Shown piece after piece: positions 24,389 through 32,366 of a stretch of 64,000 nt of DNA (its first letter is position 1; each line of letters begins with the position of its first letter). The notes beneath the pieces are model-generated. The model did not search any database. It was not told where the DNA came from and was given only the letters and a program-made list of their open reading frames with translations. This stretch comes from Chitinophaga filiformis (lineage in GTDB: Bacteria > Bacteroidota > Bacteroidia > Chitinophagales > Chitinophagaceae): NCBI RefSeq assembly GCF_900102545.1, contig NZ_FNBN01000009.1, positions 248,001-312,000 on the forward strand. The letters are read 5' to 3'. A program made the translations under genes and the position numbers.

Positions 24389-26308
24389 TTAGTTTTTCGG
24401 AATTGTAAGGGTCGCATGAGGAAGACTTGTTGTAGGATTCGTCTTGCCACTTATATTGCGATAAAGCAAATAGTGACTTTTTTGAGCAAAAACATAATCC
24501 TCCGATCCGTATACACTTCTACTAGCTCCCGTGCCGTAAATCGTCACACCATAGTGTGTTGCGATTAAAGCAACGGACCGTCCTTTCTCAGTTGCAGTTG
24601 GACTCCTATACAACACCGGTTGATAATCAGACTTACTAGGCTCTCCAAGAAAATCAAGATTCTCCTTTGTTGTCGGGTATAATACAGGTCTCGCAGCCTC
24701 CCTGTCATGAACATGCCCTATGATAAATATTTTTGACTGTTCCTCTGCTGTAGGATATTTTTTATCAACTTGACCGATAAGGTCAACTTTGGCAACCTTA
24801 TTGCTTTCATCCGGAGGCAACGCTGACAAACGGATTTCCTTGTCTGGATCTACAACGCCAACAAAGGCTAACTCTGTCTTACGTGCATCTGCTTCTGCCG
24901 TAATTCTCTTAAGGTCACCTGCTGTTTTACTACCCATAAATGCCACTGATGCATCTCTTATGGCTTGCCCAAGCTTGTTTGCATCTTCCAGACTTAACTT
25001 ACTTGCATCAAAAGGAGCTGTCTTAGGATCGCTATTATCAATAAAATGGACCTGGTTTGGCAAGTTGTCATTTACAACACCAAGAAACTGTCCGCTTGTG
25101 CCAAACACCCATGTAGTATCCCCCATAGGGTCAGTGTACAATACCGGATTATTCATCATAGCAGCATATGGGCTCGAGTTGTACTGCGGTTTTGGATCCA
25201 TTTGCCACCATCTGCCTGTCTGCGGGTCAAGCTGCCGGAAATCAGTATCATACATCTCTAATCCGCTTCCGTCGCTGAATTCCTTATTTTCAAACTCAAT
25301 GCCATTGAAACGGTATTTATTCTCAACTATTGCGGCATCCAGCGCCTTTGACGAAATGCCACTCATCGTCAACCCGAACGGATAATAATGCGTTTCTTCC
25401 AGTAAGGGTCCTACCCCCTGTGCCACTATCAGATTATCAAAATAGACATTCTCTGCACTTTCATTACTGGTATAGACATACATAAACCCAGACTGCTTAA
25501 TAACGGTGCCATCAACACTTAACGTCGACATTTCATCAGGATTACTCTGTACCTGCTTTACTCCACTGTTCTCATTAACCATTTTAAACTGGTCGTCGAA
25601 CAGAATGTAGTTAAGATAGGCTTTCGGCTTATTTTCCAGATTTTGGGACGGATCTTTGCGTTTAAGACTATTAAAATCATTCGCATTCAATAATGATGCT
25701 GCACCTGACCCGGAAGAAGCCAGACTATGCATACCGTCAGCTTCAGCATTCCCAGTTAATGACTGAATCATGGCCGTCAGCATATCCTCCGCTGTGCTCT
25801 TGGCTACATTGGTGCCATTACTTTTGTAGAAAGCTTTTACACCAATTCTGATTGTATCTCCCGCCATTACTTTCAATACCAGTGACGGGCCCACTTTTTT
25901 GCCGTTTTGTGCATTCAGCCGAGCTACATATTTATTAGTGTTGGTCGTACCATCAGCAGGATAGCCAGCCGGTAAATCAGCACGGGTTGCATCGATATTG
26001 CTGAACAATGCGTTTTCAGTAACGGCTGAAGCTGTTTCCATAGTGGCCGTATACACTTTAGTAGCGCTAGAAGTTCCCAATACCACCCGGATATTGCCGA
26101 GATGATCTTTCTCAAAATAATCATAAGTGTAACGCGGTACAGCCGAATCATATAAAAATCGTACCCTTCCTTCTTCATGTTTGAACAACTGCAGCGTATC
26201 CTGATTATAAACAAAATCTCCGTCATAGTAAGTCTCTGTAATACGGGGAGTGGACAGCGTGCTGTCTGTCACTGTTTTTTTCAGTTTATTGCCGGCAGCA
26301 TCAGTCAT
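24389..26308 (-). CDS. RHS-core protein with C-terminal JAB-like toxin domain, 5' truncated
   Basis: A 639 aa remainder of an RHS/YD-repeat toxin. Residues 1-300 retain wall-type repeats (YDYFEKDHLGNIRVVLG, KVMAGDTIRIGVKAFY). The RHS-associated core ends with EMYDTDFRQLDPQTGRWWQM at about residues 345-365 and NPVLYTDPMGD at about 390. The variable tip (about 395-639) has AFVGVVD, GHVHD (about 529-533) and PSKSD (about 556-559). This is a JAMM/JAB-type HxH...SxxD zinc motif with a long spacer, as in JAB-like toxins that cut isopeptide or ubiquitin-like links. Normal RHS proteins are far longer and have a signal; here the ATG at 26308 is created at a recombination junction. Expression is doubtful. 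Confidence 0.82.
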   Translation of the reverse strand: MTDAAGNKLKKTVTDSTLSTPRITETYYDGDFVYNQDTLQLFKHEEGRVRFLYDSAVPRYTYDYFEKDHLGNIRVVLGTSSATKVYTATMETASAVTENALFSNIDATRADLPAGYPADGTTNTNKYVARLNAQNGKKVGPSLVLKVMAGDTIRIGVKAFYKSNGTNVAKSTAEDMLTAMIQSLTGNAEADGMHSLASSGSGAASLLNANDFNSLKRKDPSQNLENKPKAYLNYILFDDQFKMVNENSGVKQVQSNPDEMSTLSVDGTVIKQSGFMYVYTSNESAENVYFDNLIVAQGVGPLLEETHYYPFGLTMSGISSKALDAAIVENKYRFNGIEFENKEFSDGSGLEMYDTDFRQLDPQTGRWWQMDPKPQYNSSPYAAMMNNPVLYTDPMGDTTWVFGTSGQFLGVVNDNLPNQVHFIDNSDPKTAPFDASKLSLEDANKLGQAIRDASVAFMGSKTAGDLKRITAEADARKTELAFVGVVDPDKEIRLSALPPDESNKVAKVDLIGQVDKKYPTAEEQSKIFIIGHVHDREAARPVLYPTTKENLDFLGEPSKSDYQPVLYRSPTATEKGRSVALIATHYGVTIYGTGASRSVYGSEDYVFAQKSHYLLYRNISGKTNPTTSLPHATLTIPKN

Positions 26309-26627
26309 GGATTCTAAAGTAGAAGCGGACTTCGATTATAGGATAGGAAAAAAGTATATCAAGCGAGGTCCTTCGTTTGGGGAGGCTCTTGCACACGAGA
26401 TACTTGGACACGGAGTGCCAGATGTAAAGGGGCAGGCTGGCTTTAAACAGGAGGATGCTATTCAAATGACTAATGTATATTTGAGATCTCAAGGAGAGAT
26501 GAACATTTACAGAGATGGAGGGCAGCATGCTAGAACTGGACACTTAGACCCTGAAATAGCCAAAGGTATACCTCCCATGTATCAAGGCGTAATAGGAGCA
26601 CTTAGGTTAATGAAATGGTTAAGATAA
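26307..26627 (+). CDS. Orphan toxin tip with HEILGHG metallopeptidase-like motif
   Basis: Starting at ATG 26307 this gives 106 aa; the frame upstream is merely the antisense of the RHS core. Key segments are KKYIKRGPSFGEALAHEILG, HGVPDVKGQAGFKQEDAIQ and IYRDGGQHARTGHLD. HE-x2-GHG plus a later Asp/His is typical of zinc-metallopeptidase toxin tips at the ends of RHS proteins. It is joined head to head with the minus-strand RHS core, sharing the CATG at 26306-26309, so its own core was lost by rearrangement. It precedes a small secreted protein by 9 bp, an orphan toxin/immunity module. Confidence 0.6.
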   Translation: MDSKVEADFDYRIGKKYIKRGPSFGEALAHEILGHGVPDVKGQAGFKQEDAIQMTNVYLRSQGEMNIYRDGGQHARTGHLDPEIAKGIPPMYQGVIGALRLMKWLR

Positions 26628-26636
26628 ATTAAACAA

Positions 26637-27161
26637 ATGCGTTATTTAATTAGTTTAATACTGCTAATACTTTTAAGTAAGGATACTAGGGCCCAGAATA
26701 ATTTGGGATGTACTTGCAACTATTATTCTTATTTTGATATGAAATCTTATTTATCAACTACTGATAGCTTAGTAAAGAAAATCAGGAGAGATAAACATGA
26801 GGTTATTCAGGTAATTGGAAGCCGTGCTTATGCAGTTGCAATGATTACCGTCGTCGTCAACAGAAATAATATTCAGAAAGTTCATTGTTATAATCTTAGA
26901 TCAAAAAAGTATAAGATTGTAACTGGGAAACAAATAGATACATGGTTACAGGGTTTATTACAAGATAGCTCTTTTATTCATACAGCTAAAGCAAGCCCTT
27001 CGGTGAAGTCGCATCCTGATAATGGTTATTTTATTTCGTTTAACTATCCATCAGTGCCTTTAAAGGAAATATGCCACTCCGTAATATTGAACAACCTTGA
27101 AAGACCGTTTGCAAAATCTATTTCATCGTACCTGATTTTTTTTAATGAGCAGAGTAAATGA
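26637..27161 (+). CDS. Exported protein, putative immunity partner of the metallopeptidase tip
   Basis: A 174 aa protein with a signal peptide (MRYLISLILLILLSKDTRA). The mature region (CTCNYYSYFDMKSYLSTTDS, VIQVIGSRAYAVAMITVVVN, YFISFNYPSVPLKEICHSVI) is not recognised. It lies 9 bp after the orphan tip, same strand, immunity position. Export would match a toxin acting or arriving in the periplasm. AT-rich codon use resembles other island genes rather than the GC-richer flanks. Confidence 0.62.
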   Translation: MRYLISLILLILLSKDTRAQNNLGCTCNYYSYFDMKSYLSTTDSLVKKIRRDKHEVIQVIGSRAYAVAMITVVVNRNNIQKVHCYNLRSKKYKIVTGKQIDTWLQGLLQDSSFIHTAKASPSVKSHPDNGYFISFNYPSVPLKEICHSVILNNLERPFAKSISSYLIFFNEQSK

Positions 27162-27307
27162 TCTATATGAACAACGATCAGTGAAGAAAAGAAAGTTAAT
27201 CGACTAATGATTAGCTTAGATTCCTTTACAGGTTTACCAACTAGTTGGCGTTATATCTAAATTGGGTCTGAAGTATTGACCTTAAAGGATGTTAACAAGT
27301 ATAATGC

Positions 27308-27338
27308 AAAAAAGGCGCAGTATTTCTGCGCCTTTTTT
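27308..27338 (+). terminator. Rho-independent terminator
   Basis: AAAAAAGGCGCAG / CTGCGCCTTTTTTT, a 13-bp stem with a 5-nt loop (TATTT). It is 146 bp after the exported immunity-like gene, with a T run for the plus strand and an A run giving bidirectional use. Confidence 0.88.
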
Positions 27339-27579
27339 TCGTTGCCTTTCTGATGTGATCATCTTGAGTTTATCTTAGGGGCTCACTAAGATTTTTCCGA
27401 CTGTAGATAATGACTTTGCAGGATCGGTATCCTGACCTGCGTCAGGATGATGCGTTGGCTAAGATGACGACCCATGATCAGGATGACGACAACAGCAAAA
27501 AAGCGCTGCGTACACATTTGCTGACTTTTTCTCGTGCCTGGATGTAGATAGCGTGGAGGCTGTTGTTTATTCGACATAT

Positions 27580-27613
27580 CGTCATTGCGAGGAAGAATGA
27601 CGAATCAATCTCC
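27580..27613. repeat. Dispersed CGTCATTGCGAGG-type repeat fragment
   Basis: CGTCATTGCGAGGAAGAATG followed by ACGAATCAATCTCC matches the widespread palindromic repeat of the form CGTCATTGCGAGG...ACGAAGCAATCTC known from many bacterial genomes (recognised from memory). It is a single fragment here. Confidence 0.6.
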
Positions 27614-27882
27614 TTCAAGAAGCTTTGATTAAAATGCCTACATTGAATTGGTATTAAACATACTAAATATGTAATTTGTTTTATGAAATCCCAAGTGAAT
27701 ATAGCTAAGATCTTCCCTAAGTATTTGTTTTGGGCTCATTTTAGCCTACGTTTTACCACTTTCATTCATAACTCTTTATTCAAAGTGCCAACAAATAAGG
27801 TCTTGCATTATCTATTGGCTTGCTCAAATTATCTGTAGATTCTGGACCATGTTGACCCACCGTTCTGATTTATGACCAGAAT

Positions 27883-29037
27883 TTACAATTGCTCAATAAT
27901 CTCCAGTGCGAGCGGTAGGAGAGGCAAGCTTACATCTCCATCTGTTTTTTGTCGCTTTTTCTCAATCCACAGTTCCCCATCCGATCCTTTCACAATGTCC
28001 CTCGGGCTAAGATCAAATACTTCCTGGTAGGCCAGCCCTGTCATTCCGCAGAAGATGTTAATATCCCGGATTTCTCGAAGGCTCTGCTTAGACAAATCCG
28101 CATTAAGCAATGTCACAAACTCGTCCATACTTGGCCATAGCTTATCAGGCTCTACATAACTGCATTTAAACAGGCCGAAGATATTCGCCTGTAACCAGCC
28201 ATTCGCTACTGCCCGGTCAATAATCTCCTTCAGACATTGACAGTACTTAGTTGCTGAATTCTCGTTCACTCCCCATTGAACCAGTAGGTAATTAAACAAG
28301 TCAGTAATGAATTTATACTCCAGCTTCTCAACAGGGAGATCGTCTGCTTTGTAACGGTATTTAATGAAAGAAAGATACCGGTTCTTTCTACCGATCATTT
28401 TCTCCAAACTATTCGGCGAACGATTGCCGCTAAACGCCAGCATTAGGAAATTCAGCAGATACTCATCAATCGCCAATACGAGTGTCTTGTGATGACTCTT
28501 GTTATCAAAGATGGCATTTGCCTCTCTGGTAATAGCGTCCAGTCTTTTTTTAATACCATTCCGTCGATCTTCAAGAATGATCTTCTTCTCCGATGAAGGC
28601 ACCGCATCAAATTCATACGCCTTCTTCTCAAACTTGCAATATTTGATATAATCGCATATCAGGGCATCCAGTCGTTCACTAAACGCTAGATTGGCAATCT
28701 TCTGTTGCTGTTGATCTTTACCATTAATAGGGGAGCGGTAGGAGTCCAAGACCATTTGCGGCGTAGCCACACGATGTAACGCCTGTACGAGGTAAAAATG
28801 CCGTTCGAGATCGGCCTTCATTAATTCTAGGGTCTTATTGTACTTTTTGAACTGAGTTTCTCCAGCTTTGATTTGTTTCCGGGAGTTATCCCAATGTTCA
28901 GGTCGGATCTTAATCCCGCAGGACATTTCCTCCTTAAATCCGTCGATACTAACTCTAATATAAAGGGAGAGGCTGTCACTAACGCCTGTCCTTTTCCGGC
29001 CATAGACTAGAATTGACAATTTCTGCTTTACATTCAT
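27883..29037 (-). pseudogene. Tyrosine recombinase (phage/ICE integrase), catalytic end missing
   Basis: 384 aa of a Bacteroidota tyrosine recombinase. The N-terminal arm-binding-type region has KLSILVYGRKRTGVSDSLSL and KIRPEHWDNSRKQIKAGE. A SAM-like core-binding domain occupies about residues 190-290. The catalytic domain begins at CGMTGLAYQEVFDL (about 325-340) and WIEKKRQKTDGDVSLPLLPL (about 355-375). It then stops at EQL before the expected HxxR box, the His/Trp and the nucleophilic Tyr. Full-length relatives are some 25-90 residues longer. It starts 220 bp from tRNA-Arg, reading away, as integrases of tRNA-targeted islands do. It is presumably inactive. Confidence 0.78.
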
Positions 29038-29222
29038 TTTTCTTCACATTTAAGCGGTTATTAAATCGCTCTTCAAACCACACTGCAAGCACATTATTTG
29101 ACGAGTGAGCACCAAAGATAGCACACCTATTTGCTCACTAAACGCTCACTAAATAACTTGATTTTATTTAAGCTACTTTAGTGGATCAAACCCTCCGAAA
29201 CCCGCACCAGTCAAAGTTTTTT

Positions 29223-29256
29223 GCATAAAAAAAGCGCGACCTACATCGCGCTTTCG
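29223..29256 (-). terminator. tRNA-Arg terminator (part of att-like repeat, copy C)
   Basis: AAAGCGCGA-CCTACA-TCGCGCTTT is a 9-bp stem with a U run on the minus strand (29231-29253), directly after the tRNA 3' end. Together with the last 13 tRNA bases it is the segment repeated at 21333 and 23242. Confidence 0.85.
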
Positions 29257-29330
29257 TGAACCGGATTGGATTCGAACCAATGACCTGCTGCTTAGAAGGC
29301 AGCTGCTCTATCCAGCTGAGCTACCGATCC
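29257..29330 (-). tRNA. tRNA-Arg (anticodon UCU)
   Basis: A full cloverleaf on the minus strand. The acceptor stem is GGATCGG / CCGGTTC with discriminator A and no encoded CCA. The D-arm is GCTC-AGCTGGATA-GAGC. The anticodon stem is CTGCC-TTCTAAG-CAG-type with anticodon TCT. The T-arm is AGGTCATTGG-TTCGAAT-CC. It decodes AGA. Its 3' half is the likely integration target of the neighbouring island. Confidence 0.95.
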
Positions 29331-29373
29331 ATATCCCCAAATTTCCCTATATTTAACGTTTAATTTGGGAGTG

Positions 29374-29405
29374 CAAATCTATGGAAAATTCCCTTAATAA
29401 TTCAA
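29374..29405 (-). promoter_or_regulatory. Candidate tRNA-Arg promoter
   Basis: Minus strand TTG (29405-29403), 21-nt spacer, TAGATTTG (29381-29374). The start would be about 37 nt upstream of the mature tRNA 5' end. The spacing is slightly long, so moderate support. Confidence 0.42.
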
Positions 29406-29430
29406 AATAAATCAAAAAAAATAAAACGAT

Positions 29431-30102
29431 ATGGAGGTACAAATCGAGCCTACCTGGAAAGAAGTCCTCAAAGACGAGTTTCACAAAGCCTATTTCGAAC
29501 AGGTTGTCATGGCCCTCAAACATGAAAAAGCTGTCGGAAACACCATCTATCCTCCCGGAAACCTGATCTTCAACGCCTTTGATAAAACCCCCTTCGACAA
29601 AGTCAAGGTCGTATTACTGGGTCAGGACCCTTATCATGGCGCCGGACAGGCACATGGATTGTGTTTTTCCGTACAGGACGGCGTAAAACCTCCGCCATCC
29701 CTGGTAAATATCTACAAAGAAATGAAGGAAGACCTGGGACTCCCCATACCACAAGGAGGGAATTTGACCAAATGGGCGGATCATGGGGTACTGTTACTCA
29801 ATGCCATGCTGACCGTAAGGGCTAATGAACCGGCTTCCCATAGCAAAATAGGCTGGGAGAACTTTACCGATGCCGTGATCAGGAAGGTATCCGAACTGAA
29901 AAAGGATGTGGTTTTTATATTATGGGGCCGTTTTGCGCAGGATAAGCAGGTGCTGATCGACGCAACGAAACATCATATCCTGAAAGCCGCTCACCCATCA
30001 CCCTTTAGCGCCGATAAAGGCTTCTTCGGCTGCAAACATTTCTCCAAAACAAACGAATTATTGGCGAAAGCTGGCATAGAACCGGTCGACTGGCGCTTAT
30101 AA
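29431..30102 (+). CDS. ung: Uracil-DNA glycosylase
   Basis: A 223 aa family-1 UDG of normal length. The catalytic water-activating motif GQDPYHG is at residues 64-70 (Asp66). The uracil-binding Asn region is LLLNAMLTVR (about 122-131). The second His motif is AAHPSPFSADKGFFGCKHF at about residues 189-207. It excises uracil from DNA, starting base-excision repair in the cytosol. A standard chromosomal gene beside tRNA-Arg, it marks the conserved right flank of the island. It ends at a perfect 15-bp terminator. Confidence 0.97.
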   Translation: MEVQIEPTWKEVLKDEFHKAYFEQVVMALKHEKAVGNTIYPPGNLIFNAFDKTPFDKVKVVLLGQDPYHGAGQAHGLCFSVQDGVKPPPSLVNIYKEMKEDLGLPIPQGGNLTKWADHGVLLLNAMLTVRANEPASHSKIGWENFTDAVIRKVSELKKDVVFILWGRFAQDKQVLIDATKHHILKAAHPSPFSADKGFFGCKHFSKTNELLAKAGIEPVDWRL

Positions 30103-30140
30103 ATAATTAACGGCGACGCTATGCAGTCGCCGTTAATTAT
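30103..30140 (+). terminator. Terminator of ung
   Basis: A perfect 15-bp stem ATAATTAACGGCGAC (30103-30117) / 30126-30140 with an 8-nt loop, directly overlapping the end of ung. Confidence 0.87.
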
Positions 30141-30180
30141 ATGGGATATTCGTAATATATTGCGCTTTATCCCGATACCT

Positions 30181-31165
30181 ATGCGTAAACTATTGTACTG
30201 ATCCAGTTCTTCATTTGTATCAGTATTTTCAAATGTTTTTCCCAGACAGGCTCCCCCGATCCTTCATTCGGTACAAATGGCAAAGTAACAGCAAATTTTG
30301 GCTTCCCCTATTTTCATATCAATACTGGTTGTATACAGCAGGATGGTCGCATAATTATTGCGGGAAGTGCACAGAATGTCACCAAAGATTATCTGTTGGT
30401 GCGTTTTCTGCCAAACGGCCAGCTGGATAATTCCTTTGGAAATGGAGGAGTAGTTTATACTGATATTGATGAAGACGATGAAGTAACGAAGGTGATCTCA
30501 TTGCCTGATGGTAGCATTTTCGCCGCAGGCATTTCTGATTCGCGGACCAGTGTCTGTAAATATCACGCTGATGGCACTACCGATTATGGTTTTGGTGGAA
30601 GTGGATACCGTATACTGGGATTCGGGAGCAACCCGTCGAATACAAACATAAGTGTGCAGCCGGATGGTAAAATACTGCTTACCGGCGTGCGTGCCTCCGG
30701 CAATTTTAAGGTGTACAGGCTTAAATCAAATGGTGTGGAAGAGTCTTCGCAAGAATTTCTTGGAACAATGCCTGATCCCAGCTACGACTATTATACATAC
30801 CATAAGGCACAGTGTTTAAACCTGTTACAGAAGGTATCTATAGGGTTTTGGCCAATAATGGGAACTGTACAGAATCCTCTGAACCACTGGCATTTTCTCT
30901 GTCCGCATCTCCATCAAATACGTCAAACCACCTGTATCCGAATCCGGCAACAGGTGAATTTACACTGGATAATATCAGCCTTACCGCAAATTGGGAAACA
31001 CTGGACATCATCCCCGTCGCAAGTGCTCAACCAGCGATTTCGTATGATATAACAGGAAAAACGAAGATCACTGTAAATATCAGCAGTCTTAGCAAAGGAT
31101 ATTACCTGGCAGTGCTGAAACGAAGAAGCCGATCTCCTGTAACGATCAGATTCATGAAAATATAA
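30181..31165 (+). pseudogene. Delta-60 repeat protein with T9SS sorting domain, frameshifted
   Basis: ATG 30181 starts MRKLLY and stops at once. A shift near 30190-30200 restores FFICISIFKCFSQTGSPDPS, then delta-60 repeats DPSFGTNGKVTANFG, QLDNSFGNGG, KYHADGTTDYGFGGSG and SVQPDGKILLTG. A second shift near 30805-30812 leads to VFKPVTEGIYRVLANNG and a C-terminal type IX secretion domain (HLYPNPATGEFTLDNI, ending ITVNISSLSKGYYLAVLK). The middle is much shorter than usual. Original role: secreted surface repeat protein. At least two frameshifts, probably plus an internal deletion, make it a pseudogene unless they are sequencing errors. Confidence 0.8.
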
Positions 31166-31171
31166 AATTGC

Positions 31172-31199
31172 GAAGGGCTGACCAACCGGTCAGCCCTTC
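31172..31199 (+). terminator. Bidirectional terminator
   Basis: GAAGGGCTGACC-AACC-GGTCAGCCCTTC, a 12-bp perfect stem, between the T9SS pseudogene and the convergent metal-efflux operon. Confidence 0.87.
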
Positions 31200-31227
31200 T
31201 TCTGTTTACGATCTGGTATAGTTAGGC

Positions 31228-32355
31228 TTATTCCTCTTCAGCGCTGTTCTTCATCTTCATCAACAACGCATAAGCATTTTTAGTCACTAGTTTAGTCCCT
31301 GTATCCACTCCCGGTGCCGAAAACTGTTCCTGCCCGTTATTTACATTCCCGGGAGTCACCCGCACCATCTGGAAATTATTACCCCCCTTATCAGCAAACA
31401 CATAGAAATTATTCTGCCAGCGAACGATCGCCGCCTCATTAACAGTTAACGCAGTCGCATTGTTGACCGCCACTTCCGCATTCATAAACATCCCCGGCAG
31501 GAGAGAAGCATCAAACTGGTGAAAGTGACAGTGCACCGTCGCCATCCGGTCCTCATTCAGGTTCTTGCTGATCAGCAGGATCTCGGCATTATATTTCTTC
31601 TCCGGATGCTCGTTATTGTAGGCGACTACCTGCTGTCCGACAGACAACTGATTCACATCTTTCTCGAACACACTCAATGCCAGGTGGATGTCACTCGGAT
31701 TGACCAGCTCAAACAGCACATCAGTAGGGGAGGTGTACTTGCCGATATTGACATTCACCTTAGACACAAACCCACTAATGGGCGACAGAATATTAACACT
31801 CTTGGAAATATTACCTGCCGTCAGGCGCTCAGGATTAATCCCTATCAACTCTAGCTTTCGCGCCAGGGCCTGCATCGTAATACGCTGACTCTCCATCTCC
31901 GCCTTACTCTGCTGCAGCACCTTATCACTACTCGCCTTACTGGCATTCAGTTCCTGCTGCCGCTTGAATTCCGTATCCGCAAAGGTGAATTTCTCTTTCG
32001 CCAGCAGGTAATCCTGTTGCAGCTGGATGAACTGCATATCTTCCAGTACTCCCAGCACCTGGCCTTTACTAACATGAGCACCCGGCAGCAGATCTGTTCT
32101 CTTTAAGTAGCCACCTAGGGGAAAGCTCACGCTCACGGTACTCTGTGGTGGAACATCAATGGTACCCTGCAAACGCAGTGCACCGCTGACGGTCATCGTC
32201 GTGGGATATCCGGTCTCGATACCTGCATTTTTGATCTGATCGCTGGTAAGCGTTACCGTGCTGCTGTCTGCGGAGGTCTCTGCAGCCGGCTCCTGGACAG
32301 GCGCATGACTGCTGCAGGCAACGAACAGGATATATAAGAAAAGATATTGTCGCAT
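31228..32355 (-). CDS. RND metal-efflux periplasmic adaptor (CzcB-like), lipoprotein
   Basis: A 375 aa membrane-fusion protein. The lipoprotein signal is LFLYILFVACSS (Cys 14). Order of parts: barrel-sandwich half 1 (about 70-105, TVSVSFPLGGYLKRTDLLPG), a coiled-coil hairpin (about 115-165, QLQQDYLLAKEKFTFADTEF), half 2 (INILSPISGFVSKVNV-like, about 185-205), then the beta-barrel and membrane-proximal domains. It links the inner-membrane pump to the outer channel in the periplasm. It is the last gene of the three-gene operon, 11 bp after the CzcA-TolC fusion. Confidence 0.93.
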   Translation of the reverse strand: MRQYLFLYILFVACSSHAPVQEPAAETSADSSTVTLTSDQIKNAGIETGYPTTMTVSGALRLQGTIDVPPQSTVSVSFPLGGYLKRTDLLPGAHVSKGQVLGVLEDMQFIQLQQDYLLAKEKFTFADTEFKRQQELNASKASSDKVLQQSKAEMESQRITMQALARKLELIGINPERLTAGNISKSVNILSPISGFVSKVNVNIGKYTSPTDVLFELVNPSDIHLALSVFEKDVNQLSVGQQVVAYNNEHPEKKYNAEILLISKNLNEDRMATVHCHFHQFDASLLPGMFMNAEVAVNNATALTVNEAAIVRWQNNFYVFADKGGNNFQMVRVTPGNVNNGQEQFSAPGVDTGTKLVTKNAYALLMKMKNSAEEE

Positions 32356-32366
32356 GAATGATTGAA

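Larger units (their letters stand above)
27162..27882. other. 720-bp spacer between orphan module and recombinase remnant
   Basis: No gene is supported. It contains a strong terminator (27308-27338), a dispersed palindromic repeat (27580-27613) and a small hairpin ATCCTGAC-CTGC-GTCAGGAT near 27430-27449. The segment next to the recombinase stop (27850-27882, GACCATGTTGACCCACCG) looks like an insertion or deletion junction. Confidence 0.45.
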
